From Paraburkholderia sp. (lineage in GTDB: Bacteria > Pseudomonadota > Gammaproteobacteria > Burkholderiales > Burkholderiaceae), in NCBI RefSeq assembly GCF_028283785.1, contig NZ_JAPWKB010000005.1, positions 434,001 through 498,000 of the forward strand: a DNA stretch of 64,000 nt. The letters are read 5' to 3'. The notes under the pieces are model-generated. The model saw only the letters and a program-made list of their open reading frames with translations. It did not search any database and was not told the origin of the DNA. A program made the translations under genes and the position numbers. Below are positions 1 to 9,172 of this stretch, piece after piece (position 1 is the first letter of the stretch; the number at the start of each line of letters is the position of its first letter).

Positions 1-530
1 ACCAGCATGATCTCGACCAACCGTCCCATGACGAGCTCACGACCTGCGAGTTCGCATAGCGATTCCTCGCCGATCAACTCGACGATACGTGTAAGACGTC
101 CCGCTTCCTCGTCGGAGGACCGCAGGTAGAGAAGATCTGGTAGCAGACTCGCAAGGAGCTCGGTGTGCTCGGGTTCAACCTGAAAATAGCCGCCGACGAG
201 CCTGACCTCCTCTCCATCCTGGCCATCGTTCCATCGGACATAGTCCGTGTGACCCGCGTCGGCGGCGAGAGCGGCGACGACCGGCATGACGTCCATTCCA
301 CTGCCGAGACTGTATCGTGACGACGCATTCAACATCACGTAGTCACCTTGCTTCATCAGCACTGAGGGGCCATTAGGCGGGACCAGGCAGCATTGTCCGG
401 CGACGACGAGACAAAAGACCGGCTCGTCGCGCTGTGGCACGCTCATGCCCCAGCGCCCCCGCTCTTCGAGCGTGCGCCATAAGACCGATTGAGGGCGCAT
501 CAGTCTGACGATATCGGTCAACAGATCCAC
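1..530 (-). CDS. AraC-family regulator, N-terminal part (runs off window)
   Basis: Reading the minus strand from a GTG at 530 gives an open frame to the window edge. It starts MDLLTDIVRLMRPQSVLWRT and continues with a cupin-like ligand domain (VFCLVVAGQCCLVPP, then QGDYVMLNASSRYSL). This is the usual opening of AraC regulators with an AraC-binding/cupin_6 sensor; the C-terminal DNA-binding domain lies beyond base 1. I chose GTG 530 because the family normally begins with this MDxLxDxLxLxRP stretch. No good Shine-Dalgarno is visible, so an upstream start in the same frame remains possible. The gene points away from the TetR/etf block, so its target is probably outside the window. Confidence 0.8.
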   Translation of the reverse strand, partial: MDLLTDIVRLMRPQSVLWRTLEERGRWGMSVPQRDEPVFCLVVAGQCCLVPPNGPSVLMKQGDYVMLNASSRYSLGSGMDVMPVVAALAADAGHTDYVRWNDGQDGEEVRLVGGYFQVEPEHTELLASLLPDLLYLRSSDEEAGRLTRIVELIGEESLCELAGRELVMGRLVEIML

Positions 531-589
531 TTGAGACGACCCACTAAAAAGATCTCGTGTTTTAACTATGATCGTCTGTCGGCGTTCGT

Positions 590-838
590 TCAGTTTCCGA
601 AGCGGTATTCGTTCATCGCGGGACAATCCGCGTGAGGCGGAAAGACGTACCACGAACCGTCGTTATGCCGGAAGAAAAAGACCGAGAATACGTCTGACGA
701 ACGGTTGATTTCGACACGGACACAGCGCGTTGCACGCGTCCGCGGAGACTTCACCCGACTGACCCGCGCGGGGGTCGCCGCGGTAGGTTGAAGCCATTTT
801 TCGACTAACCAACGTAAGGGGGTTGTGCCGCTGTCCAT
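590..838 (-). CDS. Small hypothetical protein, 82 aa
   Basis: The ATG at 838 opens an 82-residue frame. Its C-terminal half (VFSVFFFRHNDGSWYVFPP) is rich in aromatics and looks like a compact beta structure, as in small uncharacterised Burkholderia proteins. The N-terminal half is basic and less convincing, so the true start could be internal. It lies upstream of, and in the same direction as, the AraC gene, about 60 bp away. No function can be assigned. Confidence 0.35.
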   Translation of the reverse strand: MDSGTTPLRWLVEKWLQPTAATPARVSRVKSPRTRATRCVRVEINRSSDVFSVFFFRHNDGSWYVFPPHADCPAMNEYRFGN

Positions 839-913
839 GCCAAACTCCGTGCTGCTGAATCACACCATCAAGACCGGGACTTCGTGGGAAGTGACGCTAC
901 ATATTTAGTCCGT

Positions 914-933
914 TGACCAAATAATAGTGGTCA
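914..933. promoter_or_regulatory. Inverted repeat, possible TetR operator
   Basis: TGACCA at 914-919 and TGGTCA at 928-933 form a perfect 6-bp dyad around an AT-rich 8-bp spacer, with a further TTGACC half-site just downstream at 935-940. It sits in AT-rich DNA about 180 bp upstream of the TetR-family start. TetR repressors commonly bind such palindromes near their own gene. The assignment is positional only. Confidence 0.35.
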
Positions 934-1110
934 CTTGACCCATTATCAAGAAATTCAACGCTAGTGCTTACCCGGAATTTAAGTGTTTTCACCTATCTTC
1001 CGCATTAACAAAAAGCGCTTCTAATACACGTGACCAACCACTACGGTATGCGATCGCGATGGCGGGCAATCGCCCGCGGCGACCCCGGCTCACCTCATCG
1101 AGTGTCGAAG

Positions 1111-1770
1111 ATGAAAGACCTGTCCCTCAGCTCCGCGGAACTCGGCGGGCACGATTCGCAGTCGCCCGCGCGCCAGCGCGGGAATCGTTCGACACGTGTA
1201 CCGGAAATTCTCGAGGCGGCGATCCGCGTGTTCGCTTCCGAAGGAAACGTAGGATTTACACAGCGACGCGTAGCGGCTGAAGCGCAGATACGTCTCGGTA
1301 CGTTGCAGCATTACTTCGGCAGCCGGGACACACTGCTGATCGCGACCATAGAAGAGGTCGCACGGCGATACCTCGAGCAATACCGCTCGATTTCCAGCGA
1401 TGCATCACTCTCCGCAAGTGCGAGACTCGAAGCCGTACTCGATGACGTATTCGATGCTTTGACCGATAGCGATAACGTCGTAAGCCCCTTTGCATTCGAG
1501 TGCTGGTGCCTGGCGGAACATCAACCGGCAGTACGGGACCTGATGGTCGAAGTCAGCAAGGAATTTCAGGCGCTGTTCAGTGGGCTCGTGGCACAGATCA
1601 ACGACACGCTGCCTGTCGAAGAATGCCGTCTGCGTGGCGCACTGCTCTATTCGCACTGGGAAGGTCTGATCGTTTTTCTGCGGCGTTCGGGGCCGAGTGG
1701 ATTCGACGTCGCGGCATTTCGCATCGCAACGAAAGTGGTGTGGAAAGCGATCAGCGTCGCGCCTCAATAG
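1111..1770 (+). CDS. TetR/AcrR-family transcriptional regulator
   Basis: The protein carries an N-terminal TetR helix-turn-helix: RVPEILEAAIRVFASEGNVG, then a recognition region ending in TLQHYFGSRDTLL, which is the conserved YFxSKExL-type segment. An all-helical ligand/dimer domain follows and contains a conserved-looking WxxLAEHxP segment. From ATG 1111 it is 219 residues, a typical TetR length. In-frame GTG 1030 and ATG 1048 would add up to 27 residues that do not resemble the family, so I prefer 1111, although its ribosome site is weak. It precedes etfBA on the same strand and may regulate the etf/PrpD block. The ligand is unknown. Confidence 0.85.
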   Translation: MKDLSLSSAELGGHDSQSPARQRGNRSTRVPEILEAAIRVFASEGNVGFTQRRVAAEAQIRLGTLQHYFGSRDTLLIATIEEVARRYLEQYRSISSDASLSASARLEAVLDDVFDALTDSDNVVSPFAFECWCLAEHQPAVRDLMVEVSKEFQALFSGLVAQINDTLPVEECRLRGALLYSHWEGLIVFLRRSGPSGFDVAAFRIATKVVWKAISVAPQ

Positions 1771-1916
1771 ACTTGCGCAGCAAGGTTGCGCACGCCCTTC
1801 CATACGTTTCTTCGATCACATCAGCATTTAATGCTATTGGCGCCGCTCGATGATAAGTGGTCAACTCGGGCTATGTCCCAGGTTGAAAACGGAGTGGTGA
1901 AGATGAGGCTGATAGC

Positions 1917-2669
1917 ATGAAAATTCTGGTCCCTATCAAGCGCGTGGTCGACTATAACGTCAAGGTTCGCGTCAAGCCAGACAACAGCGGCGTGGACCTC
2001 TCGAACGTCAAGATGTCGATGAACCCGTTCTGCGAAATCGCCGTGGAAGAGGCCGTTCGGCTCAAGGAAAGAGATATCGCCACCGAGGTCGTCGTAGTGT
2101 CGATCGGCCCGAGTCAAGCCCAGGAGCAGTTGCGCACCGCACTCGCTCTCGGCGCCGATCGCGCGATTCTGATCGAGAGCGACGAAGCGCCTGGATCATT
2201 AGCGGTGGCGCGATTGCTAAAAGCGATCGTCGACAAAGAGCAACCGCGCATCACGATCCTCGGCAAGCAGGCGATCGACAGCGACAATAATCAAACCGGT
2301 CAGATGCTGGCGGGTTTGACGGGTTATCCGCAAGGCACCTTCGCATCGAAGCTCGACATTGCCGGCGACAAGATTAACGTCACCCGTGAGATCGATGGCG
2401 GTTTGCAGACCGTTGCGCTAAATCTTCCGGCTATTGTCACCGCAGATCTGCGACTGAACGAGCCGCGTTATACGACGTTACCGAGCATCATGAAAGCAAA
2501 GAAAAAGCCGCTCGATGTAATCAGTGCCGACTCACTCGGCGTGTCGATGAAGTCAACCGTCAAGACGCTCAAAGTGGAAGCCCCTGCAACGCGGACTGCG
2601 GGTGTCACGGTCGCGTCGGTGGCCGAGTTGATCGAAAAGCTCAAGCACGAAGCCAGGGTAATCCAATGA
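1917..2669 (+). CDS. etfB: Electron transfer flavoprotein beta subunit
   Basis: The 250-residue protein begins [20 protein letters not shown] and contains the EtfB nucleotide-binding core: [29 protein letters not shown], and later [29 protein letters not shown]. Length and both signatures match the housekeeping-type beta subunit that binds AMP beside the FAD of EtfA. The heterodimer takes electrons from acyl-CoA dehydrogenases and passes them to ETF-ubiquinone oxidoreductase. It overlaps etfA by four bases (ATGA), so the two are translationally coupled. An acyl-CoA dehydrogenase gene about 24 kb away is a plausible partner. That pairing is inference. Confidence 0.96.
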   Translation: MKILVPIKRVVDYNVKVRVKPDNSGVDLSNVKMSMNPFCEIAVEEAVRLKERDIATEVVVVSIGPSQAQEQLRTALALGADRAILIESDEAPGSLAVARLLKAIVDKEQPRITILGKQAIDSDNNQTGQMLAGLTGYPQGTFASKLDIAGDKINVTREIDGGLQTVALNLPAIVTADLRLNEPRYTTLPSIMKAKKKPLDVISADSLGVSMKSTVKTLKVEAPATRTAGVTVASVAELIEKLKHEARVIQ

Positions 2670-3595
2670 CTATTCTCGTCATCGCCGAACACCACGACGG
2701 CACGTTAGGCACTGCCACACTGAACACCGTCACTGCCGCGCGTAAGATCGGCGCCGATGTCACCATGCTGGTCGCGGGTCGGAACGTCGGCGAAGTCGCG
2801 CATGCCGCGGCGAAAATCGATGGAGTGTCACGCGTACTGCTGGCAGACCACGATTCCTGCGCAGATCAACTTCCGGAAAACATCGCACCGGTGATCGCGA
2901 CAATCGCGCCCGCGTATAGCCATGTGCTCGCAGCCGCTACCAGTCACGGCAAGAATCTGTTGCCACGTGTCGCCGCGCTGCTCAACACCGATCAGATCTC
3001 CGATGTCATCGAAGTCGTCAGCGACGACACATTCAAACGACCGATCTACGCTGGCAATGCGATCGCAACGGTTCAGTCGTCTGCTGCGATCAAACTGATC
3101 ACCGTGCGCGGCACTGCTTTCGATGCGGCGAATGCCGGCCAGGCGCCGGCGCCTATCGAACGGGTCGAGCGTACAGATGACTTGGGCCTGTCCGTGCTTG
3201 TCGACGAGCAACGCGCCGCGAGTGATCGTCCTGAACTGACCGCTGCGAAGATCGTCGTGTCCGGTGGTCGCGGTATGCAAAGCAGCGAAAACTTCAGTCT
3301 GCTTTACCCTCTCGCGGACAAGCTTGGCGCAGCCGTCGGCGCATCGCGAGCAGCCGTCGACGCGGGCTTCGCGCCGAATGACCTGCAAGTCGGCCAGACC
3401 GGAAAAATCGTCGCACCTCAGCTGTACATCGCGATCGGAATTTCCGGCGCAATCCAGCATCTGGCCGGCATGAAAGACTCCCGAATCATCGTTGCAATCA
3501 ACAAGGACGCGGACGCGCCCATCTTTCAGGTATCGGACTACGGTCTGGTGGGCGATCTCTTCGACGTCTTGCCTCAACTCGAAAGCGCGATTTGA
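2666..3595 (+). CDS. etfA: Electron transfer flavoprotein alpha subunit
   Basis: The 309-residue protein has an N-terminal EtfA domain ([20 protein letters not shown]) and a C-terminal FAD domain with the family signature [21 protein letters not shown], then [29 protein letters not shown]. These residues cradle FAD in known ETFs. It completes the heterodimer with the overlapping etfB. About 50 bp separate it from the MmgE/PrpD gene, so all three may be one transcript. Since the chromosome surely carries another etf pair, this copy is probably dedicated to the catabolic genes nearby; that is inferred, not shown. Confidence 0.96.
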   Translation: MTILVIAEHHDGTLGTATLNTVTAARKIGADVTMLVAGRNVGEVAHAAAKIDGVSRVLLADHDSCADQLPENIAPVIATIAPAYSHVLAAATSHGKNLLPRVAALLNTDQISDVIEVVSDDTFKRPIYAGNAIATVQSSAAIKLITVRGTAFDAANAGQAPAPIERVERTDDLGLSVLVDEQRAASDRPELTAAKIVVSGGRGMQSSENFSLLYPLADKLGAAVGASRAAVDAGFAPNDLQVGQTGKIVAPQLYIAIGISGAIQHLAGMKDSRIIVAINKDADAPIFQVSDYGLVGDLFDVLPQLESAI

Positions 3596-3644
3596 GCGAG
3601 TCGGTCCCGGCAGCACCTTGAGCTTAGCGAAACAGGAACGAGAC

Positions 3645-5117
3645 ATGACCAGCTTGACGCAAAGACTCGCCGACTTCACGGTGAACACCCGCTTCGACGA
3701 ATTGCCGCCTGCCGTTGTCGCCGAGAGCAAGCGGCTCTTTCTCGATACCTTAGGCTGCGCACTGGGTGCGGTCGGCACCGAGAGCGGACGCATCGCGCTC
3801 GAATATGTCGCTACCCTCGGGGGCAATCCAGACGCGACGGTTCTCGGCAAGACCCAACGCAGTTCGGTCACCGCTGCCGCGTATGCAAACGCGCGACTGG
3901 CCAACGTGCTGGATGCGGACGACACGTTTCCAACGTCCACGCACTTTGGCAACGCTACGGTCTTTTCCGCGCTCGCGCTCGCCGAACGATACCGGCGTAG
4001 CGGACGCGATCTGCTGACGGCCATCGCTGTCGGCTTCGACGTCGGCGCACGGATCGGCAGCTGGATGGGCGCGCCGATGCAGATCGATAACGGCAAGGTA
4101 ATCGGGTGGAACGAACTGGGCGGTCCGGCCGCGACCATCACATGGGCCGCAATCGGCGCCTCGACGCATATCGCCGGTCTCGATGCGAACGAGGCCAATC
4201 ATGCGTTCGGGATTGGCGGAAGCAATTCTCCCCAGCCAACGCTCAGAAAATGGGCTGAATCCGTCGAACAGCCTATGTACAAATATGCCGACGCCGGCTG
4301 GTGCGCCGAGACCGGCGTATCCGCGGCGTTGCTTGCACGGTTGGGAAGCACAGGCTTCAAGGACATTCTCGATGGCCCCAATGCTTTCTGGAAGTTCTAC
4401 GGCTCCCCCACGCACGACGACGACGCGCTGCTGGCTGGCCTCGGGACCGACTGGCAAATTCTCAACACAACCTATAAGCCGTGGCCATGTTGCCGCTGGA
4501 TCCATCATCCTCTCACCGCATTCACGCAATTGCGCGCGCGTCACGAGCTCAGAGCCGATGAAATCGAACGGGTCGTCGTGCGGGCCAATCCCTTTGCGTT
4601 GACGTCTATCTTCCGTGAACAGCAACCGCGCGATACCCTCAGCGCAGAATTCAGCCATGCTCACGCCGTCGCCGCGGTCGCATACGACGTCCCCCCCGGC
4701 CCGCGATGGTATGACGGCAAGACCATGAGCGACGAGCGCATCGCCGCCTTTCGCAAACGCGTGGAGGTCATGCCGGAACCGAGCTCGGCGAACATCGGCG
4801 AGTGGATGACGGGTGGTCAGTGGCGCGGCGTGCCGGGCGGCGTCGACATACATGCACGCGGACAGGTCTTCAGCGCCACCGCCGATCACTCACAAGGTGA
4901 TCCATGGACAACGGCAACCCGGTTTTCCGACGAGCAGATCTACGGCAAGTTCAATACGATGATCGGCCTCGACCCACGCGGCGAAGGAACACCGGCGCTC
5001 GCAAAAGCCGCGGTTGACCTCATCGACGTGGTCATGACCCTCGACGAAGCATCGATCGAGCGCCTGGCAGAATGTCTGACCACGCTGGCGCGGGCCATGC
5101 CGGGCTCGGCCTCCTAG
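3645..5117 (+). CDS. MmgE/PrpD-family protein
   Basis: From ATG 3645 (preceded by AGGAACGAG) the product is 490 residues and begins MTSLTQRLADFTVNTRFDEL, the usual start of MmgE/PrpD proteins. The helical domain follows with LFLDTLGCALGAVG, ANARLANVLDADDTF and GFDVGARIG. Members include 2-methylcitrate dehydratase, cis-aconitate decarboxylase and epimerases or lyases of tricarboxylic and imino-acid substrates, so the family alone does not fix the reaction. Linkage to etfBA and to a nearby CoA-transferase and MaoC-like protein suggests a role in a small organic-acid pathway. A longer in-frame start at 3492 lies inside etfA and is unlikely. Confidence 0.88.
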   Translation: MTSLTQRLADFTVNTRFDELPPAVVAESKRLFLDTLGCALGAVGTESGRIALEYVATLGGNPDATVLGKTQRSSVTAAAYANARLANVLDADDTFPTSTHFGNATVFSALALAERYRRSGRDLLTAIAVGFDVGARIGSWMGAPMQIDNGKVIGWNELGGPAATITWAAIGASTHIAGLDANEANHAFGIGGSNSPQPTLRKWAESVEQPMYKYADAGWCAETGVSAALLARLGSTGFKDILDGPNAFWKFYGSPTHDDDALLAGLGTDWQILNTTYKPWPCCRWIHHPLTAFTQLRARHELRADEIERVVVRANPFALTSIFREQQPRDTLSAEFSHAHAVAAVAYDVPPGPRWYDGKTMSDERIAAFRKRVEVMPEPSSANIGEWMTGGQWRGVPGGVDIHARGQVFSATADHSQGDPWTTATRFSDEQIYGKFNTMIGLDPRGEGTPALAKAAVDLIDVVMTLDEASIERLAECLTTLARAMPGSAS

Positions 5118-5156
5118 AGTTCGCAGAAAGATCGCATCGATACGAATGAACTCATG

Positions 5157-6443
5157 TCATTCAGCGGTGCGATCGTGCGTGTCCACGAGGTCGCTGCGCC
5201 GTACCGCGAGAATCGCCACGGTCGCCATGCAAGCAGCGGCGACAGCCATCCAGAAGGCATCGCGGTAACTACCCGTGTACTTGAAGACCTGACCGAATAA
5301 CGCAGGGCCGCAGCCAAGACCGAAACTGAAGCAGAACATCAGTGCGCCGTAGATCGCACCTAGATGCCGTAGTCCAAATGCGCGGGACGCGAGGTAAGCT
5401 AGCGCATCGACCTCCGCACCCAATGCCAATCCGATCAGAATGGCCGCAGCACATACCGTCGTTACGGAAAGACCTGTGGTCAGACACAAACAACCGATTC
5501 CCGCACCCGCGAACACGACCGCAGTAAGACGCGGCGCGTGAAAGCGGTCGAGCAGCATGCCGAAGCCGAAACGGGCAACGACCATCGCGACGCCGACGAT
5601 CGTCATCACGAACGCGCTTTGTTGTGCGTGAAAGCCCGCATCGGACAGGATGATTGGCAACACATGCGTGCCCGCGCCCGCCACGACGGAAATCAGATAG
5701 AAGCTGATCGCAATCAACCAGAACGTACGTGTCCGTAACGCGCACGCCAAGGTCATTCCCTGCATCGCGTCGGGGCGCACCCGACGCGCCTCGTGATCTG
5801 ACGTTACCGCGTCAGACTGTGGTTCGTGGAGCAGGAATGCAACCGACGGAATGCTCACAACCCACACGATGACCGCCAGTGCAACGTAAGCTATCCGCCA
5901 TCCAAACGCATCGATCAACGCGGCAGCCAACGGCGGAATAAGTGCCACGCCAGCACCGCTTAGAATCATCGCCGAACCCAATGCGAGCCCGAGCCGTCTC
6001 CGGTACCAGTTAGACACCGCCTTGACGTAGGGCACCGGCACCTGAGCCGCGCCGAGTAGAAACGCGAACGCGAACAGAAACACAAAACTTGCAGCACTGT
6101 CGGCAAGCAAACCGATCAGCATGACGCCGACGCCGAGCAACGGACCCGCGAAAAGCGCAACCCGCCTTGCGCCGAAGCGGTCCACCGCGAGTCCCGTCAG
6201 CGGCGCCAGCAGCGCTATCAACAATTGTCCCCAAAGGACCGCGGCACTTATCTGGGATCTCGACCATCCCGTGTCCGCAATGATTGGCTTGACGAAAACG
6301 CCGAAGCTGAAAAGCAGTATCTGTCCCGTTCCCATGAAAAGATTGAGTCCTGCGCCGAGCACGACTCCTCTCGCACGCAATGTGTTCGCTCGACTGGCAA
6401 CGCTGTCGGCGGCGCATTCTGCGGTCGCAACTTTCCCTTGCAT
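5157..6443 (-). CDS. MFS transporter, oxalate/formate-antiporter-like
   Basis: About 428 residues with 12 predicted membrane helices; the first is GVVLGAGLNLFMGTGQILLFSFGVFVKPI. The loop 2-3 MFS signature is visible in LAVDRFGARRVALFAG. The pattern (long first helix, FGVFVKPI, WSRSQISAA) is typical of the monocarboxylate/oxalate-formate antiporter branch. I chose ATG 6443 because AGGGAGAAATCG stands directly before it; an upstream ATG at 6488 lacks such a site. It converges with the PrpD gene with only 39 bp between stops. A small carboxylate substrate is likely but not proven. Confidence 0.85.
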   Translation of the reverse strand: MQGKVATAECAADSVASRANTLRARGVVLGAGLNLFMGTGQILLFSFGVFVKPIIADTGWSRSQISAAVLWGQLLIALLAPLTGLAVDRFGARRVALFAGPLLGVGVMLIGLLADSAASFVFLFAFAFLLGAAQVPVPYVKAVSNWYRRRLGLALGSAMILSGAGVALIPPLAAALIDAFGWRIAYVALAVIVWVVSIPSVAFLLHEPQSDAVTSDHEARRVRPDAMQGMTLACALRTRTFWLIAISFYLISVVAGAGTHVLPIILSDAGFHAQQSAFVMTIVGVAMVVARFGFGMLLDRFHAPRLTAVVFAGAGIGCLCLTTGLSVTTVCAAAILIGLALGAEVDALAYLASRAFGLRHLGAIYGALMFCFSFGLGCGPALFGQVFKYTGSYRDAFWMAVAAACMATVAILAVRRSDLVDTHDRTAE

Positions 6444-6506
6444 CGATTTCTCCCTGTCGCTGGCAATGCGTGTTCGGGTTCCTCTCAAGGAACCGTTTAA
6501 TTGCGC

Positions 6507-7045
6507 CTAGAAATAGGTTTTCACGCCAACCTGAAATGTTCGGCTGGTCGCGTTGGGCGCGGCGATACTTCCCGTGTACAGCGCACCGCCCAAAGAAAGC
6601 GCCGAGCCGCCTCTATTCTTTAGCTGGGCAAAGTCCGCGTATAACGTCGTCCGTTTCGACAGCGAGTAATAAGCAGCCACAGAATAGATATACGTATTCT
6701 GCGACTCCGGAAGATTGTCGGACGTGTTGACAAGTTTCGTCACCCCGGCGACCACTCGACTTGCAGGCGTGGGGTAATACGACATGGCAAGGTTGTAAAG
6801 CGAGTAGCGCTTGACCTGCCCGGCGGCGCCGCTAGCGGTGTAACTACTGCTGTTTTTGTCGTATTCGTAGTCGAACGAGAGCTTCACCTTTGATATCCGA
6901 TACGCGGCGCCGCCATCGATGGCTTCGTATCCGCCCGCGCCGTCGGTATCTTCCGTATGCACGATGCCAGCGCGGTCGTCGTCGCAGACGACGCGATCAG
7001 GCACGCTAACAGCGTGCGCTTCTTTGGGCGCGCGATTCCGGTCAT
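6507..7045 (-). pseudogene. Gram-negative porin, internally deleted and frameshifted
   Basis: An ATG at 7045 starts a signal-peptide-like sequence (MTGIARPKKRTLLACLIASS, then ATTTALAS). This frame runs into a stop near 6891. From about 6970 the +1-shifted frame instead reads a genuine porin C-terminus (AAYRISKVKLSFDYEYDKN and following strands) and ends in VGVKTYF, with the terminal Phe needed for outer-membrane assembly. Burkholderia porins of this family are about 350-400 residues; here only about 150 C-terminal residues remain after the signal peptide. So roughly 200 residues are missing and the two parts are out of frame. It is adjacent to two MFS carriers, so it was probably the outer-membrane entry route of this locus. 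Confidence 0.8.
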
Positions 7046-7232
7046 GGAGAAGATTCCGCGTTAAAAATGTGGCGCGCGAACCGACACGCTTCAGCGCGCT
7101 TTTTCCGTGCGGGCTGGCACAATAGTCGGCGCGACCAAAAACATGAATGTAGATGACGACGTGAAGCCGCGAGGCGAACCGGCCGCGCGCGTTTCAGTCT
7201 TCGGATAGTGAGGCGATGGTCTGGAGGCGAGC

Positions 7233-8603
7233 TCAGTGAACGCGTTCTGGTACGCCTTCGCGCACCGCAGGCAACAAACGCGTGCCCGCATACATCGCAC
7301 CGATTCCAATCGCGGCGACAAAAGCCGGCAGTGCGATCGCCTCGAATATCAGGTCGTAGCTCCACCCTGTCGATAACAGGAAGCTACCTGCGAGCGTACT
7401 AAAGATCGCGCCTATTCTTCCCAGCGCGAGAACGCAACCTAGCCCTGTCGCGCGCATCGCAGTCGGATACAGCAACGCACCTAATCCGTTGACACTGGAA
7501 TTCGACCCGGTAAGAAAGAATCCGACCAGAAAGGTGGTACAGGCAGCCAATGATGCAATCGCATAGATCTGGCCAACTGCAATGATCATTACTCCAGCGA
7601 CCACATACGTGCCGGTAAGCAGCAAGGAAAACCGCTGTGAGCGCACCCGTCCCGCGAGATAACCCAGACACAGCGTGCCGACGACGCCACCAATCGAATG
7701 CATCGCGGTGACAACCGACGCCGCCTTGATCGAGCCGCCCGCTGCCGTCAGGATGATCGGCAACCAGTTCCAGAGAAGATACAGCCCGAAATTGCCCGCG
7801 AACGCGGTTATCCAGAGCAACAATGTGCGAAATGCGAATTCCGGTGCAAACAGCTCGCGAATCGAAATGCCCTTTTGATTCTTCTCCTGACGGGCGCTGA
7901 ACACGAGAGAGTCGCCTATGGCAATTTTGGAGATTCGTTTCGCAATAGCACGAATGCGCGCTTGACCATTACGGTGTTTGACTGCGAGAAAGTACATCGA
8001 CTCGGGAAGACAGGCGATCAGAAACGGCACGAGAACGAGTGGTACTCCGCCTCCAAGAACCAGCATGCTGCGCCATCCGTATGCCGGCACGAGGTGAGAT
8101 GCGATCAGTCCGCCAAGTGCGGAGCCCAGTGCGGGTCCAGTGAACATCACACTGACGGATTGCATTCTCCACTTCGGTGGAGCGAACTCCGCGACTAGCG
8201 CTACGACACTCGGCCCCGCCCCGCCAAATCCAAGTCCGCCAATCAGACGCGCAAGCGCCAGCTGATGTACGTTGTGACAGAACAGCGTTGCGATTGCAGC
8301 CACCCCAAAGAACAACACGGACGCGATCACGATCGGACGTCGTCCGAACCTGTCGGCAAGCGGACCGAAGACGAATGATCCTATAGCGGTGCCGATCAGC
8401 GCAGCCGCAAAGACAGGCGATAATTCGACAAGGGAAAATCCCCACTCATGGCGAACGGCCGGCGCGATATACGCGATCAAGCCAATATCCACACCTTCGA
8501 TCAGCACGACAAGAAAACATAGCGCCATGATCACGCCATGAAAACCGGACAGTCCGTTCGCCTCGATAAATTGCTCTACGTCGATGGATTCGGTTCGAAT
8601 CAT
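7233..8603 (-). CDS. MFS transporter, aromatic acid:H+ symporter (AAHS) type
   Basis: A 456-residue protein with 12 membrane segments. Helix 1 contains LIEGVDIGLIAYIAP, the position of the DGFD-type charged motif of PcaK/BenK-like carriers. The loop 2-3 signature reads GPLADRFGRRPIVIASV. These place it in the AAHS branch, which imports benzoates, 4-hydroxybenzoate and related acids by proton symport. Start ATG 8603 is preceded by AGGAGA at good spacing. It lies 40 bp downstream of the MaoC-like gene, same strand, and probably ends the operon 11319 to 7233. Charged residue Glu in place of the usual Asp in helix 1 is a small variation. Confidence 0.87.
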   Translation of the reverse strand: MIRTESIDVEQFIEANGLSGFHGVIMALCFLVVLIEGVDIGLIAYIAPAVRHEWGFSLVELSPVFAAALIGTAIGSFVFGPLADRFGRRPIVIASVLFFGVAAIATLFCHNVHQLALARLIGGLGFGGAGPSVVALVAEFAPPKWRMQSVSVMFTGPALGSALGGLIASHLVPAYGWRSMLVLGGGVPLVLVPFLIACLPESMYFLAVKHRNGQARIRAIAKRISKIAIGDSLVFSARQEKNQKGISIRELFAPEFAFRTLLLWITAFAGNFGLYLLWNWLPIILTAAGGSIKAASVVTAMHSIGGVVGTLCLGYLAGRVRSQRFSLLLTGTYVVAGVMIIAVGQIYAIASLAACTTFLVGFFLTGSNSSVNGLGALLYPTAMRATGLGCVLALGRIGAIFSTLAGSFLLSTGWSYDLIFEAIALPAFVAAIGIGAMYAGTRLLPAVREGVPERVH

Positions 8604-8643
8604 CGTTGTCTCCTGCGTTTTGTTTTTTGGTAGCGACACAGAA

Positions 8644-9135
8644 TCATCCGACTGCCGCGATCCTGTTCGGCTCGTGCAAAGCCGGTCCGACGCAATACAC
8701 GATTTCGGCCTCGAGCACCGGCATGTCACTGAGATCGCATTCCATCTTGCAAGCCAGCACCCAGTAGCCGCGCTCATCCGATACATCGACGTTTTTGACG
8801 GCCACATCGAGACGCACGCTAGAGTCGACAGGCACGGGCCCAAGAAAACGCAACCGGTCGATACCGTGAATAACATTCATCCCGAGTTCCTCCAGGACAC
8901 ACACGTCGTTCAACAACGGCACGACCAGACTCAGGATCAACGTGTTCTGCGCGACGGGCTTGCCGAACGGCCCACGTCTCGCACGTCCTTCGTCGACAGA
9001 TAGCCAATCCCAGTCGTCGGTCGCCGATGCGAAGGCATTGATCATGTCCTGACTCACTTCCATCCAGCTACTTTTGCCGAGGCGAAAGCCCGAGTAAGCC
9101 TTGATCCCTTCGATACCTCTTAGCAGTATCGGCAT
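8644..9135 (-). CDS. MaoC-like (hot-dog) protein lacking the catalytic His
   Basis: 163 residues with a single hot-dog domain of the MaoC/NodN type. The family motif D-x-Q-W-I-H-x-D followed by RAxxGPFGxxxAHG is recognisable as DDWDWLSVDEGRARRGPFGK then PVAQNTLILSL. The catalytic histidine is replaced by Ser46 and the AHG turn by AQN, while the Asp (residue 41) is kept. Canonical members hydrate enoyl-CoA thioesters. This one may be non-catalytic, may use another mechanism, or may only bind acyl-CoA. Start ATG 9135 has GGGAGAGCAAC before it. It lies between a CoA-transferase gene and an AAHS carrier gene in one operon. Confidence 0.8.
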   Translation of the reverse strand: MPILLRGIEGIKAYSGFRLGKSSWMEVSQDMINAFASATDDWDWLSVDEGRARRGPFGKPVAQNTLILSLVVPLLNDVCVLEELGMNVIHGIDRLRFLGPVPVDSSVRLDVAVKNVDVSDERGYWVLACKMECDLSDMPVLEAEIVYCVGPALHEPNRIAAVG

Positions 9136-9172
9136 GTTGCTCTCCCGTGGAAGCCGGCTTCAAGACGGTGCG

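Noticed and set aside
2828..4198. 456-codon open frame on the minus strand across etfA and the PrpD gene
   Set aside because: It is the mirror of two well-supported plus-strand genes in high-GC DNA and its Ser/Arg/Val-rich product has no family pattern.
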